Shown: one piece after another, positions 8,213 to 18,013 of the stretch
How the letters are laid out: each line of letters opens with the position of its first letter
Numbering within the stretch: position 1 is the first letter of the stretch
Source of the DNA: Streptomyces agglomeratus
GTDB lineage: Bacteria; Actinomycetota; Actinomycetes; Streptomycetales; Streptomycetaceae
Direction of reading: 5' to 3'
DNA length: 64,000 bases
NCBI RefSeq assembly: GCF_001746415.1
Contig: NZ_MEHJ01000001.1
Location: 6,392,501-6,456,500, forward strand
Made by a program: the position numbers and the translations under genes
The notes under the pieces: generated by a model
Databases searched by the model: none
The model's input: only the letters and a program-made list of their open reading frames with translations
What the model was told of the DNA's origin: nothing

Positions 8213-9070
8213 ATGGGCACCCCCGAGCTGATCTCCCCGCGGTCCCCGCGCGTGACCGCCGCCAAGCGGCTGGCCAAGCGGAGCTTCCGCGGCAAGGAGC
8301 GCCGGTTCATCGCCGAGGGGCCGCAGGCCGTGCGCGAGGCGGTCGAGCACCGCGGCGACGGTGGCGAGGCGACCCTGATCGAGCTTTTCGCCACCGTCGA
8401 GGCCGCCGAGCGGTACGACGACATCGTCTCTGCCGCCCGCGCCGCAGGCGCCCGCGTGCACCTGGCGCCCGACGAGGTGCTCGCCGAGGTGTCCCAGACC
8501 GTCACCCCGCAGGGCATCGTCGGTGTCTGCCGCTTCCTGGACTCGCCCTTCGAGGAGATCCTCGCGGCCAGGCCCCGGCTCGTCGCCGTCCTGGCGCACG
8601 TCCGGGACCCCGGGAACGCCGGTACGGTGCTGCGCTGCGCGGACGCCGCCGGTGCCGACGCGGTCGTCCTCACCGACGCCTCCGTCGATCTCTACAACCC
8701 CAAGTCGGTCCGTGCCTCGGTCGGCTCCCTCTTCCACCTGCCGGTCGCCGTCGGGGTCCCCGTCGAGCAGGCCGTCAGCGGGCTGAAGAGCGCCGGTGTA
8801 CGCATCCTGGCGGCCGACGGCGCGGGCGACGACGACCTCGACGACGAGCTCGACGCCGGCACCATGGGCGGGCCCTCCGCCTGGGTCTTCGGCAACGAGG
8901 CGTGGGGCCTGCCGGAGGAGACCCGCGCGCTCGCGGACGCCGTGGTGCGCGTGCCGATCCACGGCAGGGCCGAGAGCCTCAACCTCGCCACGGCCGCCGC
9001 CGTGTGCCTCTACGCCTCCGCTCGTGCGCAGCGCGCTTCCGGAGGGTGCCGCAGCGTAACCTCCAGCTAG
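8213..9070 (+). CDS. SpoU/TrmH family RNA 2'-O-methyltransferase
   Basis: 285 residues. An N-terminal substrate-binding domain (RFIAEGPQAVREAV) is followed by the SPOUT knot with the three family motifs: HVRDPGNAGTVLRCADAAGA, the WVFGNEAWGLP loop that binds S-adenosylmethionine, and AESLNLATAAAVCLY. It probably methylates ribose in 23S rRNA or tRNA; the exact site is unknown. A start at ATG 8213 gives GTPELISPRSPRVTAAKRLA, the common beginning of this group. It lies between rplT and a sensor kinase, a conserved Streptomyces order. Confidence 0.85.
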   Translation: MGTPELISPRSPRVTAAKRLAKRSFRGKERRFIAEGPQAVREAVEHRGDGGEATLIELFATVEAAERYDDIVSAARAAGARVHLAPDEVLAEVSQTVTPQGIVGVCRFLDSPFEEILAARPRLVAVLAHVRDPGNAGTVLRCADAAGADAVVLTDASVDLYNPKSVRASVGSLFHLPVAVGVPVEQAVSGLKSAGVRILAADGAGDDDLDDELDAGTMGGPSAWVFGNEAWGLPEETRALADAVVRVPIHGRAESLNLATAAAVCLYASARAQRASGGCRSVTSS

Positions 9071-9112
9071 TAGTGTGGCGGGCTCCGGGGCCCTCCCCGG
9101 GTTCTCGGCTCC

Positions 9113-9147
9113 TCCCCCTGGTTCCCGGCTTCGCTCGGGCAGGGGGA
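9113..9147 (+). terminator. Hairpin after the RNA methyltransferase gene
   Basis: TCCCCCTG (9113-9120) pairs with CAGGGGGA (9140-9147) around an inner CCCG/CGGG pair. It is followed by more GGGACCCCC-type sequence up to 9175, giving a C/G-run-rich spacer of the sort often repeated between Streptomyces genes. Confidence 0.45.
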
Positions 9148-9201
9148 CCCCTTGAGCAGGGAGGGACCCCCTCCGCTCTCCGGAAGAGGTGGGACACGGG
9201 G

Positions 9202-10347
9202 ATGGCTGTCGGCACGAGCGGTCCGTCGAAGGCGGGCGACGCTTTACCGCGTCCGTACGCGCGGGACGGGCAGAGCGCCTGGGACGGGCACGGGATCGAT
9301 CCCGACGACCTGCCCGACGGCCTCGCCGTCGCCGACGAGAACGGCCGCGTGATCTGCTTCAACGACGCGGCGGCGCGGATCACCGCCATCACGAAGGACG
9401 CCGCGCTCGGCCGGCCGCTAGGGGCCGCGCTGCCGCTCGAAGACCTCGAAGGCCGGCGCTGGTGGAGCCTGACCGACCCGTACGGCGGACTCGCGATCCG
9501 GGGCGGACAGCCGGAACGCAACCTGCTGCTGCCCGGCGGCCGAGAGGTGCTGGTCTCCGCCCGGTACGTACGCGACGAGCCGACCGGGCCCGTACGGCGG
9601 GTCGTCGTCTCGCTGCGCGGCACCGAGGCCCGGCGCCGCACCGAACGCAGCCACGCCGAGCTGATAGCCACGGTCGCCCACGAGCTGCGCTCCCCGCTGA
9701 CCTCGGTCAAGGGGTTCACGGCGACGCTGCTCGCCAAGTGGGAGCGGTTCACCGACGATCAGAAGAAGCTCATGCTGGAGACCGTCGACGCCGACGCGAG
9801 CCGGATCACCCGGCTGATCGCCGAGCTGCTCGACATCTCCCGCATCGACTCCGGACGCCTCGAGGTGCGCAGGCAGCCCGTGGACGTCCCGACGGCCGTC
9901 GGACGCCACGTCCAGGCTCACATCTCCAACGGCCAGCCCGCGGACCGCTTCCTCGTCCGTGTCCAGCAGCCGCTGCCCGATCTGTGGGCAGACCCGGACA
10001 AGATCGACCAGGTGCTCGGCAACCTGCTGGAAAATGCGGTGCGGCACGGCGAGGGAACGGTCACCATCGAGGTGGGCGCAGCCCCGCTCAAGACCGCCGG
10101 CGACGCAGCGAAGGGAACAGCCGTGACCGTGAGTGACGAAGGCGCCGGCATCCCCGAGGAGTCGATGGGCCGCGTCTTCACCCGCTTCTGGCGCGGCAGC
10201 AAGCGCGGCGGGACCGGCCTCGGACTGTACATCGTCAAGGGCATCGTCGAGGCGCACGGCGGCTCGATCACCGTCGGCCGCGGGCCCGGCGGCGGCGCCG
10301 AGTTCCGATTTATCCTGCCCGTCGGCGCTCCGGCGTATCTCGCCTGA
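9202..10347 (+). CDS. PAS-domain sensor histidine kinase
   Basis: 381 residues, no transmembrane helix, so cytoplasmic. PAS domain about residues 33-140 (PDGLAVADENGRVICFNDAAARI), HisKA with H-box ATVAHELRSPLTSVKGF (phospho-His near 159), N-box QVLGNLLENAVRHG, G1 VSDEGAGIP, F-box VFTRFWRG, and G2 GGTGLGLYIVKGIVEAHGG. All ATPase motifs are intact. No response regulator is adjacent, so it is an orphan kinase. The ATG at 9202 follows a purine-rich stretch. It precedes pheS by 115 bases that include a TAGACT box. Confidence 0.88.
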   Translation: MAVGTSGPSKAGDALPRPYARDGQSAWDGHGIDPDDLPDGLAVADENGRVICFNDAAARITAITKDAALGRPLGAALPLEDLEGRRWWSLTDPYGGLAIRGGQPERNLLLPGGREVLVSARYVRDEPTGPVRRVVVSLRGTEARRRTERSHAELIATVAHELRSPLTSVKGFTATLLAKWERFTDDQKKLMLETVDADASRITRLIAELLDISRIDSGRLEVRRQPVDVPTAVGRHVQAHISNGQPADRFLVRVQQPLPDLWADPDKIDQVLGNLLENAVRHGEGTVTIEVGAAPLKTAGDAAKGTAVTVSDEGAGIPEESMGRVFTRFWRGSKRGGTGLGLYIVKGIVEAHGGSITVGRGPGGGAEFRFILPVGAPAYLA

Positions 10348-10381
10348 GCGGCCCACGGGCTTCTTCACCCCTCGCGGCCTT

Positions 10382-10387
10382 TAGACT
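10382..10387 (+). promoter_or_regulatory. -10 box TAGACT, candidate pheST promoter
   Basis: TAGACT matches TANNNT and lies 76 bases before the pheS ATG at 10463. No good -35 was found at 16-18 bases. The leader between shows no T-box features and no phenylalanine-rich leader peptide. Confidence 0.35.
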
Positions 10388-10462
10388 CGACCTTTGGCAC
10401 CTTTGCGTCCTCAGTCGTCGAGCGGGGGCCACGCCACCAGCCAATCGGAAGTACGGGAAGAG

Positions 10463-11590
10463 ATGTCCGCACCCAATAAGTCGTACGACCCTGTTGAGGT
10501 CGAGGCGCTGAAACCGGAAGAGATCGAGCGCATGCGGGACGAGGCGCTCGCCGCCTTCGACGCCGCGGCGGATCTCGACGCGCTCACCCACGCGAAGACC
10601 GCGCACACCGGCCCCACCTCGCCGCTCTCGCTCGCCAACCGTGAGATCGGCGCCCTGCCGCCGGCCGCCAAGGCCGAGGCGGGCAAGCGCGTGGGCATGG
10701 CCCGCGGCGCCGTGAACAAGGCCCTGGCCGCCCGCCTCGCCGCCCTGGAGGCGGAGCGGGACGAGCGCGTGCTGGTCGAGGAGGCGGTGGACGTCACGCT
10801 GCCGTACGACCGCGTCCCGGCCGGCGCCCGGCACCCGCTGACCACGCTGATGGAGCGCGTCGCCGACGTCTTCGTCGCCATGGGCTACGAGATCGCCGAG
10901 GGCCCCGAGGTCGAGGCGGAGTGGTTCAACTTCGACGCCCTCAACTTCGTCCCGGACCACCCGGCGCGCCAGATGCAGGACACCTTCTTCGTCCAGGGCG
11001 CCGACGGGTCGAAGTCCGACGAGTCCGGTGTCGTCCTGCGCACGCACACCTCTCCCGTCCAGGCCCGCGCGCTGCTCGACCGCGAGCCGCCCGTGTACGT
11101 CGTGTGCCCCGGCCGCGTCTACCGCACGGACGAGCTCGACGCCACGCACACCCCGGTCTTCCACCAGATCGAGCTGCTCGCCGTCGACGAGGGCCTCACC
11201 ATGGCCGACCTCAAGGGCACCCTCGACCACATGGTCCAGGCGCTCTTCGGCGAGGGAATGAAGACCCGGCTGCGCCCGAACTACTTCCCGTTCACCGAGC
11301 CGTCCGCCGAGATGGACATGGTCTGCTACGTCTGCCGCGGCGAGTCCGTCGGCAACCCGGACCGTCCCTGCCGCACCTGCGGCAGCGAGGGCTGGATCGA
11401 GCTGGGCGGCTGCGGCATGGTCAACCCGAAGGTGCTCACGGCCTGCGGCGTCGACCCCGCGAAGTACAGCGGATTCGCCTTCGGGTTCGGCATCGAGCGG
11501 ATGCTCATGTTCCGCCACAACGTAGAAGACATGCGAGACATGGTCGAGGGTGACGTCCGGTTCACTCGGCCCTTCGGGATGGAGATCTGA
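10463..11590 (+). CDS. pheS: Phenylalanyl-tRNA synthetase alpha subunit
   Basis: 375 residues. An N-terminal helical tRNA-binding arm is followed by the class II catalytic core: motif 1 region [19 protein letters not shown], motif 2 [19 protein letters not shown], and motif 3 [12 protein letters not shown]. Works as alpha2beta2 with PheT, charging tRNA-Phe. A four-cysteine insert, CYVC and CRTC, around [10 protein letters not shown] suggests a bound zinc, absent from the E. coli enzyme. The ATG at 10463 has GGGAAGAG ahead. Its stop overlaps the pheT ATG (TGATG). Confidence 0.97.
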   Translation: MSAPNKSYDPVEVEALKPEEIERMRDEALAAFDAAADLDALTHAKTAHTGPTSPLSLANREIGALPPAAKAEAGKRVGMARGAVNKALAARLAALEAERDERVLVEEAVDVTLPYDRVPAGARHPLTTLMERVADVFVAMGYEIAEGPEVEAEWFNFDALNFVPDHPARQMQDTFFVQGADGSKSDESGVVLRTHTSPVQARALLDREPPVYVVCPGRVYRTDELDATHTPVFHQIELLAVDEGLTMADLKGTLDHMVQALFGEGMKTRLRPNYFPFTEPSAEMDMVCYVCRGESVGNPDRPCRTCGSEGWIELGGCGMVNPKVLTACGVDPAKYSGFAFGFGIERMLMFRHNVEDMRDMVEGDVRFTRPFGMEI

Positions 11591-14118
11591 TGCGGGTCCC
11601 GCTTTCCTGGCTGCGGGAGTACGTCGATCTCCCCGCCACCGAGACCGGCCGTGACGTACAGGCCAAGCTCGTGTCCGCGGGCCTGGAGGTCGAGACGGTC
11701 GAGCAGCTCGGCGCCGGCCTCAAGGGCCCCCTGGTGGTCGGCAAGGTCCTCACCATCGAGGAACTGACCGAGTTCAAGAAGCCGATCCGCTTCTGCACCG
11801 TCGACGTCGGCACGGCCAACGGCACCGGTGAGCCGCAGGAGATCGTCTGCGGCGCCCGCAACTTCGCCGTCGGCGACAAGGTCGTCGTGGTGCTGCCCGG
11901 CGCCGTCCTGCCCGGCGACTTCGCGATCGCCGCGCGCAAGACGTACGGCAAGACCTCGCACGGCATGATCTGCTCCGGCGACGAGCTGGGCATGGGCGAC
12001 GACGGCAGCAACGGCATCATCGTGCTGCCGCCCGAGTACGAGGTCGGCACCGACGCCATCGAGCTGCTCGAACTCGTCGACGAGGTCCTCGACATCGCCG
12101 TCACGCCCGACCGCGGCTACTGCCTGTCGATGCGCGGCGTCGCCCGTGAGGTCGCCACCGCGTACGGGCTGCCGCTGCGCGACCCGGCGCTGCTCGACGT
12201 GCCCGCGCCCAACTCGTACGGCTACCTCGTGAAGGTCGCCGACCCGCAGGGCTGCGACCGCTTCACCGCGCGTACGGTCGTCGGTCTCGAGCCCGAGGCG
12301 CGCTCCCCGATCTGGCTGCGCCGCAGGCTCCAGAAGGCCGGGATGCGCCCGATCTCGCTCGCGGTCGACGTCACCAACTACGTGATGCTGGAGCTCGGTC
12401 AGCCGCTGCACGCGTACGACCGGTCCCGCATCGACGGGCCGATCGGTGTCCGCCGGGCCGAGCCGGGCGAGAAGTTCACGACGCTCGACGGCACCAAGCG
12501 GGTCCTCGACGCCGAGGACCTCGTCATCACCGACAACCGCGGCCCGATCGGTCTCGCCGGTGTCATGGGCGGCGCCAACACCGAGATCGCGGACTCCGTG
12601 ACCGACCCGGAGACGGGCGCGGTCAGGGGCACCACCGAGGTCGTCATCGAGGCGGCGCACTTCGACGCGCTGTCCATCGCCCGTACCGCGCGCCGGCACA
12701 AGCTCGCGTCCGAGGCGTCCAAGCGCTTCGAGCGCGGCACCGACCCGCAGGCCACCTCCGCGGCGGCCCAGCGGACCGTCGACCTGCTGGTGCTGCTCGC
12801 GGGCGGTACCGCCGAGGCCGGCGTCACCGAGGTCGTCGCGCCCTCCGGTCCGCGCACGGTCTCCATGCCCGCGAACCACCCCGACCGCGTGGCGGGCGTC
12901 GACTACGGCCGCGAGACCGTCGTACGCCGCCTCCAGGAGGTCGGCTGCGACGTGTACGGGCAGGACGAGCTGGTCGTGACCGTGCCGTCCTGGCGCCCCG
13001 ACCTGGCCTACCCGAACGACCTTGCCGAAGAGGTCATCCGGCTGGAGGGTTACGAGAACCTCCCGTCGACGCTGCCGACGCCCCCCTCGGGCCGCGGGCT
13101 CACCGACCGGCAGCGGCTGCACCGCCGCATCGGGCGCGCCCTGGCGGGCGCGGGGTATGTCGAAGCGCTGAACTACCCGTTCATCGGCGACGCCGTGCTC
13201 GACCAGCTCGGCCTCGACGCCGACGACGCCCGTCGCCGTACGGTCAAGCTGGTCAACCCGCTCTCCGACGAGGAGCCGGCGCTGCGCACCACGCTGCTGC
13301 CCGGCCTCCTCGGCGCCCTGCGCCGCAACGACGGCCGCGGCTCGCACGACCTGGCGCTCTTCGAGACCGGCCTGGTCTTCCGGCCGACGGGTGACGAGCA
13401 CAAGGCCGCGCGACTGCCCGTCGACCGCCGGCCGACCGACGAGGAGATCGCCGGTCTCAACGCCACGCTGCCGCGTCAGCCGCACCGCGCCGCCGTCGTC
13501 CTCGCGGGCGCCCGCGAGCAGGCCGGCTGGTGGGGCAAGGGCCGTCCGGGCACCTGGGCGGACGCCGTCGAGGCCGCCCGCGTCCTCGCCCGCGAGGCCG
13601 GGACCGAGCTCGTCGTCCGGGGCGACCGGCACGCGCCGTGGCACCCCGGCCGCTGCGCGGCGCTGTACGTTACGGTGAACGGCGAGGAGACGCTCGTCGG
13701 GCACGCGGGTGAGCTGCACCCGCGCGTCATCAAGGCACTCCACCTGCCGGAGCGCACCTGCGCCATGGAGATCGAGACCGACCTCCTGGAGCAGGCGGCG
13801 ACCGGGGTACTGCGGGCGCCGCGGATCTCCGCCTTCCCGGTGGCGACCCAGGACGTCGCGCTCGTCGTCCCCACCGAGGTCGCCTCCGCGGACGTCGAGG
13901 CGGCGCTGCGCGAGGGTGCCGGTGAACTCCTCGAATCGCTGCGGCTGTTCGACGTGTTCACGGGCGAGCAGCTCGGCGAGGGCAAGAAGTCGCTCGCGTA
14001 CGCGCTGCGCTTCCGCGCAGCCGACCGTACGCTGACGGTCGACGAGGCCACGGCCGCACGTGACGCCGCCGTCGCGCTCGCCGGGGAGCGCACGGGCGCG
14101 GTGCTGCGCGGGATGTAA
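11590..14118 (+). CDS. pheT: Phenylalanyl-tRNA synthetase beta subunit
   Basis: 842 residues, near the normal bacterial length. Starts [14 protein letters not shown]. Domains: N-terminal OB-fold tRNA-binding domain about residues 40-155, the B3/B4 editing region about 210-370 ([12 protein letters not shown]), B5 about 400-480, a catalytic-like core, and a C-terminal ferredoxin-like anticodon-binding domain ([17 protein letters not shown] to [10 protein letters not shown]) over the last 95 residues. It overlaps pheS by one base, so the subunits are co-translated. Confidence 0.97.
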   Translation: MRVPLSWLREYVDLPATETGRDVQAKLVSAGLEVETVEQLGAGLKGPLVVGKVLTIEELTEFKKPIRFCTVDVGTANGTGEPQEIVCGARNFAVGDKVVVVLPGAVLPGDFAIAARKTYGKTSHGMICSGDELGMGDDGSNGIIVLPPEYEVGTDAIELLELVDEVLDIAVTPDRGYCLSMRGVAREVATAYGLPLRDPALLDVPAPNSYGYLVKVADPQGCDRFTARTVVGLEPEARSPIWLRRRLQKAGMRPISLAVDVTNYVMLELGQPLHAYDRSRIDGPIGVRRAEPGEKFTTLDGTKRVLDAEDLVITDNRGPIGLAGVMGGANTEIADSVTDPETGAVRGTTEVVIEAAHFDALSIARTARRHKLASEASKRFERGTDPQATSAAAQRTVDLLVLLAGGTAEAGVTEVVAPSGPRTVSMPANHPDRVAGVDYGRETVVRRLQEVGCDVYGQDELVVTVPSWRPDLAYPNDLAEEVIRLEGYENLPSTLPTPPSGRGLTDRQRLHRRIGRALAGAGYVEALNYPFIGDAVLDQLGLDADDARRRTVKLVNPLSDEEPALRTTLLPGLLGALRRNDGRGSHDLALFETGLVFRPTGDEHKAARLPVDRRPTDEEIAGLNATLPRQPHRAAVVLAGAREQAGWWGKGRPGTWADAVEAARVLAREAGTELVVRGDRHAPWHPGRCAALYVTVNGEETLVGHAGELHPRVIKALHLPERTCAMEIETDLLEQAATGVLRAPRISAFPVATQDVALVVPTEVASADVEAALREGAGELLESLRLFDVFTGEQLGEGKKSLAYALRFRAADRTLTVDEATAARDAAVALAGERTGAVLRGM

Positions 14119-14142
14119 CACCTGTTGCGGCAGTAGTGCTGT

Positions 14143-14172
14143 GGGGCGTGTCCGGAGTCACGGGCACGCCCC
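14143..14172 (+). terminator. pheST terminator
   Basis: GGGGCGTG (14143-14150) pairs with CACGCCCC (14165-14172), extended inward by CCG/CGG across one mismatch. It begins 25 bases after the pheT stop and is followed by a small CTCAC/GTGAG hairpin. Confidence 0.65.
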
Positions 14173-14305
14173 TCACTCATTTGGGTGAGAAGTGGGGGCG
14201 AGGTACGCAAACAGGTACGGGCGGTCGACACAATCATTCCGGCCGACGAGGGCCAGCATCGTACAGGCAGCGTCGTACAGGGCCAGGGCCTAGGGGGCCG
14301 TCGGG

Positions 14306-15394
14306 ATGATCCGTACAACAACCTGGCGGGGCGTGCGGCGTGCGTGCGTCCCGTACGCACGGCGCGCCCTTGTCTTCGGGCTGCCCGCCGTCTGGCTCGT
14401 CGCGGCGACCGTCTGGCAACTGACCTGCCCGTTCGCGACCCATGAGGGGATGGCGCCGCGCTTCGTGACGTGCGCGGCGTTCCTCGCGCTGTTCGCCTGG
14501 CTGCTGACCAGTGTCCGGCTCGGCCCGGTACGGGAGCTGCGCAGGGTCCGCGAGGTCGCGCGCGCCGCCGAGCAGGTGCTGCTGCGGCCGCTGCCGCCCC
14601 GGCTCGACGGCCTGGCCCTCGCCGCCGGGCAGTTGTCCGCGAGCCGCGGGGCGACGGTCGGCGGCGACCTGTACGAGGCGGTGGCCACCGCGCAGGGCGT
14701 ACGGATCGTCATCGGCGACGTACGGGGGCACGGGCTCGCCGCGGTCGGAGCGGTGGCCGCGCTGCTCGGCAGTTTCCGGGAGGCGGCCCACGACGAGCTC
14801 GAACTGGCAGGCGTCCTGCGGAAGCTGGAGCGGGCGCTGCAACGGCATCTGCGCGAGCGCTCGCGGTCCGAGCACCCGTCGGTGAGCGGCACGGAACCGG
14901 ACAATCCGCTGGCCGAGGAGTTCGCCACCGTACTCCTGCTGGAGATCCACGAGGACGGCGACGTGCTGGCGCTCAACTGCGGCCATCCGTGGCCCTACCG
15001 GCTGTGCCGGACCGCCGAGCCGATCGCCGGCGGGGACGTACTGCCGCCGCTCGGAATGTTCCCGCTGCCCGACAGCCTCTCTGCCCGTCGGTGCACGCGC
15101 CTGCTGCCCGGTGAGGCGCTCGTCCTGCACACCGACGGCGCCGAGGACGCCAGGAACGCCGACGGGGAGTTCTTCTGCCTGCGGCGCGCCCTCGTGGAGG
15201 CCGCCGCACTGGGCTCGCCGGTCTCACCGGCCGTCGTCGTGCAGCGCGTTCACACGGCGCTGCTGCGGCACACGGGCGGGCGGCTCACCGACGACGTCGC
15301 ACTGCTCGTCCTGCGCAACGACCGCAGACGCGTGCCGGCGCAGCCCGGGGATCAGGGGCTGCGCCGCTCCTGCGCGGAATCCTCCAATCGGTGA
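14306..15394 (+). CDS. Membrane PP2C-type phosphatase (SpoIIE domain)
   Basis: 362 residues. Two helices near the N-terminus (LVFGLPAVWLVAATVWQL and FVTCAAFLALFAWLL), then a SpoIIE/PP2C domain with the metal-binding motifs VGGDLYEAV, IGDVRGHGLAA, LHTDGAEDARN and LTDDVALLVL. Such phosphatases usually act on anti-sigma-factor antagonists. No sensor (PAS/GAF) domain, so membrane state may be the input. No partner anti-sigma gene nearby. The ATG at 14306 follows a G-rich stretch. Confidence 0.85.
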   Translation: MIRTTTWRGVRRACVPYARRALVFGLPAVWLVAATVWQLTCPFATHEGMAPRFVTCAAFLALFAWLLTSVRLGPVRELRRVREVARAAEQVLLRPLPPRLDGLALAAGQLSASRGATVGGDLYEAVATAQGVRIVIGDVRGHGLAAVGAVAALLGSFREAAHDELELAGVLRKLERALQRHLRERSRSEHPSVSGTEPDNPLAEEFATVLLLEIHEDGDVLALNCGHPWPYRLCRTAEPIAGGDVLPPLGMFPLPDSLSARRCTRLLPGEALVLHTDGAEDARNADGEFFCLRRALVEAAALGSPVSPAVVVQRVHTALLRHTGGRLTDDVALLVLRNDRRRVPAQPGDQGLRRSCAESSNR

Positions 15395-15426
15395 CCGGCC
15401 GACGCTCCGGGCCCGGTGGATCAGCT

Positions 15427-15473
15427 CCGTCCGCCCTGCCGCGGAGTGTCGGGCAGACCGGCAGGGCGGACGG
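15427..15473 (+). terminator. Terminator of the SpoIIE phosphatase gene
   Basis: Perfect 15-bp stem CCGTCCGCCCTGCCG/CGGCAGGGCGGACGG (15427-15441 and 15459-15473) with a 17-base loop, 32 bases after the stop. Confidence 0.65.
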
Positions 15474-15600
15474 TGCGGGATCGGGCCGCCGCACTGTACG
15501 AGGGGGAGCCGGCGGCCCGGCCGCCTCCAGGGGAGGCGAACTGAAGTCAATCGGAGCAGGGATGCGCGCGGGAGAGCACGCGGGGCACGAACGCGGGCAC

Positions 15601-15625
15601 TCCGTTCACACCCCGTGTGAACGGA
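15601..15625. promoter_or_regulatory. Perfect 11-bp inverted repeat, candidate operator
   Basis: TCCGTTCACAC-CCC-GTGTGAACGGA, 40 bases before the regulator gene at 15666. A possible -10 box TACGCT at 15633-15638 puts the repeat over the -35 region. The compact arms and 3-base gap suit a dimeric DNA-binding protein better than a terminator. Autoregulation by the downstream protein is a guess. Confidence 0.5.
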
Positions 15626-15665
15626 GCTCCATTACGCTGACTCCACCGAGCCACCGGAGAGGCCC

Positions 15666-17006
15666 ATGCAGCCGAATACTTTGCTCGACGCCCTGCTCGA
15701 CGAAGCGGGCATCTCCAACGCCGGCCTTGCCGCCCACGTGAATCAGGCGGGCAGTGCGAGGGGTCTGGCGCTGAGATACGAACACACCGCCGTGGCCCGC
15801 TGGCTGAAGGGGCAGCGGCCGCGAGGCCAGGTGCCCGATCTGATCTGCGAGGTACTCGCGGCCCGGCTGCACCGGCCGATAACGCTGGACGACATCGGGT
15901 TCGGCATGCCGGGCGAGGCGGCCATGCCGCACGGCTCCCCGCTGACGGGCTTCGTGGAACGGGCTACCGCGCTGTGGCGCTCCGACGAGCAGCAGCGCCC
16001 GCACATCCTGGGCGCCCCCGCCGTGACCGGGACGCCCGCGGTGATGCCGGTCTGGGAGTGGGAGAACCCGCCGGAGGACGCGGACGTCTCGCGCAAGGGC
16101 CAGACGCGCGTCAGCGTGGCCGACATACAGATGCTGCGCGCGGCGAGAGCGCACTACGAGCTGATGTACCGCAAGGCCGGCGGCGTCGCCACCCGGGCGC
16201 GCGTGGTGGGTTTCCTCAACGCGGAGACGGCCCCGCTGCTGCGCGGCAGTTACTCCAACGCCATGGGCCGCCACTTGCACCGTGCCACGGGCGGCCTGGT
16301 GGCGGTGGCGGGCATCTGCGCGTACGACTCGGACGCCCAGGGACTCGCCCAGCGGTACTTCCACCAGGCCCTGCGGCTCGCCAAGGCCAGCGGGGACCGG
16401 GGACTCGGCGCGTACATCATCGCGCTGCTCGTCAACCAGTCGCTGTTCATGGCCGAGTACCGGCAGGCGGTGGCCTTCGCGGAGGCTGCGCTGCGCACGG
16501 CGGGCACCCAGATCACTCCGGCGCTGGCCGCGGACCTGCACGCGATGCAGGCGAAGGCGTACGCCCATCTCGGCGACAGCAAGAACGCGTTGTCCTGCAT
16601 CCGGCGTGCGGAGACCGAGGCGGAATCCATCAGACCGGGCAGCGAACCGGACGAGACGGGATACGTCCAGCCCGGCCTGGTGAACGTACAGGTGGCTGAG
16701 GCCCTGCTGAGCCTGGGCGATCTGCCCGCCGCACGCGAGCACGCGGACGCGGCGGTCGGCTCGCCCGCGCACGACCGGGGCCGCGTGCACCGGCTCGCCA
16801 TGCTCACCCACATCGAACTGAGGCAGGGCAAGGCCGACCGGGCCGTGGAGATCGCCACGGAGATGGCGCAGCGCGCCCAGGGGATGGAGTCGCAGCGGAT
16901 GCGCGACCGTCTGCGGGCGGTTCGCGAGCACCTGGTGGGAAGCGGGTGCGCCGGCGCGGAAGAGGCGGCCGAACTGATCGACGGGGCTTTGCGCGTTCCG
17001 CTCTGA
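15666..17006 (+). CDS. Streptomyces transcriptional regulator with TPR-like repeats (NsdA-like)
   Basis: 446 residues. The N-terminal 75 residues look like a divergent helix-turn-helix (LLDALLDEAGISNAGLAAHVN, then HTAVARWLKGQRPRG), followed after a linker by an all-helical region with TPR-like pairs (AQRYFHQALRLAKASGD, AVAFAEAALRTAG, AREHADAAVGS). This plan matches the NsdA family of Streptomyces regulators that influence sporulation and antibiotic production; the family match is from memory of the architecture. The ATG at 15666 follows GGAGAGG. A perfect inverted repeat lies just upstream. Confidence 0.7.
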   Translation: MQPNTLLDALLDEAGISNAGLAAHVNQAGSARGLALRYEHTAVARWLKGQRPRGQVPDLICEVLAARLHRPITLDDIGFGMPGEAAMPHGSPLTGFVERATALWRSDEQQRPHILGAPAVTGTPAVMPVWEWENPPEDADVSRKGQTRVSVADIQMLRAARAHYELMYRKAGGVATRARVVGFLNAETAPLLRGSYSNAMGRHLHRATGGLVAVAGICAYDSDAQGLAQRYFHQALRLAKASGDRGLGAYIIALLVNQSLFMAEYRQAVAFAEAALRTAGTQITPALAADLHAMQAKAYAHLGDSKNALSCIRRAETEAESIRPGSEPDETGYVQPGLVNVQVAEALLSLGDLPAAREHADAAVGSPAHDRGRVHRLAMLTHIELRQGKADRAVEIATEMAQRAQGMESQRMRDRLRAVREHLVGSGCAGAEEAAELIDGALRVPL

Positions 17007-17057
17007 CCGTCCTCCTGCTGCGATGTTGCCATCTACTTGTCGGAAGGTGGCAGAACA

Positions 17058-17588
17058 ATGCAGTGGACGAACTTAAGCGAACAGACTGTGTACAAGAACC
17101 GTTGGTTCCGGATCAACCTCGCGGACGTCGAACTCCCCGACGGCCGGCACCTCGACCACTTCGTCATACGGCTGCGCCCGGTGGCCGTGGCCACGGTGGT
17201 CAACGAGGCCAACGAGGTGCTGATGCTCTGGAGGCACCGCTTCATCACCGACAGCTGGGGCTGGGAGCTCGCCGCCGGAGTCGTCGAGGACGGTGAGGAC
17301 GTAGAGACCGCCGCGGCACGCGAGATGGAGGAGGAGACCGGCTGGCGGCCCGGGCCGCTGCGCCACCTCCTCACGGTCGAGCCGTCCAACGGCCTCACCG
17401 ACGCCCGGCACCACCTCTACTGGGCGGACGAGGCGACGTACACCGGCCACCCCGAGGACGACTTCGAGTCCTCACGGCGCGAGTGGGTCCCGCTCAAACT
17501 GGTCCCCGACATGGTGGCCCGGGGCGAGGTCCCGGCCGCCAACATGGCGGCCGGGCTGCTGATGCTGCATCACATGCGCCTCGGCTAA
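17058..17588 (+). CDS. Nudix hydrolase (ADP-ribose pyrophosphatase-like)
   Basis: 176 residues with the Nudix box GVVEDGEDVETAAAREMEEETGW (residues about 73-95: G-x5-E-x7-REx2EExG), preceded by FVIRLRPVAVATVV and WELAAG. The WE-APG-like segment and overall layout resemble ADP-sugar pyrophosphatases; exact substrate unknown. The ATG at 17058 is preceded by GGAAGG with correct spacing, so it is preferred over a TTG at 17037. Follows the NsdA-like gene by 51 bases and may be co-transcribed. Confidence 0.85.
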   Translation: MQWTNLSEQTVYKNRWFRINLADVELPDGRHLDHFVIRLRPVAVATVVNEANEVLMLWRHRFITDSWGWELAAGVVEDGEDVETAAAREMEEETGWRPGPLRHLLTVEPSNGLTDARHHLYWADEATYTGHPEDDFESSRREWVPLKLVPDMVARGEVPAANMAAGLLMLHHMRLG

Positions 17589-17607
17589 AGGCGGGCCCCG
17601 CTCGCCC

Positions 17608-17865
17608 CTAGCGGCCGACGGCCTGCCAGACGGCCACCGCCAGCGCTCCGGCGGCGGTGAGCGCCGAAACGGTGGGCAGCGGCCAGCGGTTGTGCTCCAG
17701 GGCCGTCACCCGCGCGGCCAGGCCGGCCAGATCGCCGTCGGCCTGGTCGTCCCGGTGGGCCAGCAGTGCCAGCTGCCCGTCGATCCTGGTGAGCCCCACG
17801 TCGAGGCGGCGCCGTAACTCGGCGTACTCCTCGACGACCACGGTCTGATCGGTGTCGATACTCAC
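17608..17865 (-). CDS. Small tail-anchored membrane protein
   Basis: 85 residues. A coiled-coil-like N-terminal part (EEYAELRRRLDVGLTRIDGQL, then LAGLAARVTALEHN) is followed by one C-terminal helix PTVSALTAAGALAVAVWQAVG. Start GTG at 17865 is chosen because AAGGAG lies seven bases upstream. Resembles hypothetical haemolysin-XhlA-like or tail-anchored proteins, but no firm family. Convergent with the Nudix gene. Confidence 0.62.
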   Translation of the reverse strand: MSIDTDQTVVVEEYAELRRRLDVGLTRIDGQLALLAHRDDQADGDLAGLAARVTALEHNRWPLPTVSALTAAGALAVAVWQAVGR

Positions 17866-17952
17866 GGTCCGCTCCTTCTCTCGACAGGGCCGTCCGGCGG
17901 CCCCGTGCATGTGCCACAGAGCCAACTCGCCCTGTGGCCACGGCGGGAGCGT

Positions 17953-17986
17953 GTGTGCGGGGCATATGCGGGTACGCCCCGCACAC
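17953..17986 (-). terminator. Terminator of the 3-hydroxyacyl-CoA dehydrogenase gene
   Basis: Perfect 11-bp stem GTGTGCGGGGC/GCCCCGCACAC (17953-17963, 17976-17986), 27 bases beyond the minus-strand stop at 18014. Confidence 0.6.
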
Positions 17987-18013
17987 TCCGTGCGAATCGC
18001 GGCTCCGGACGGC

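Noticed and set aside
10348..10462. T-box or Phe leader peptide before pheST
   Set aside because: No T-box sequence, no terminator/antiterminator pair and no Phe-codon run in the 115-base spacer.
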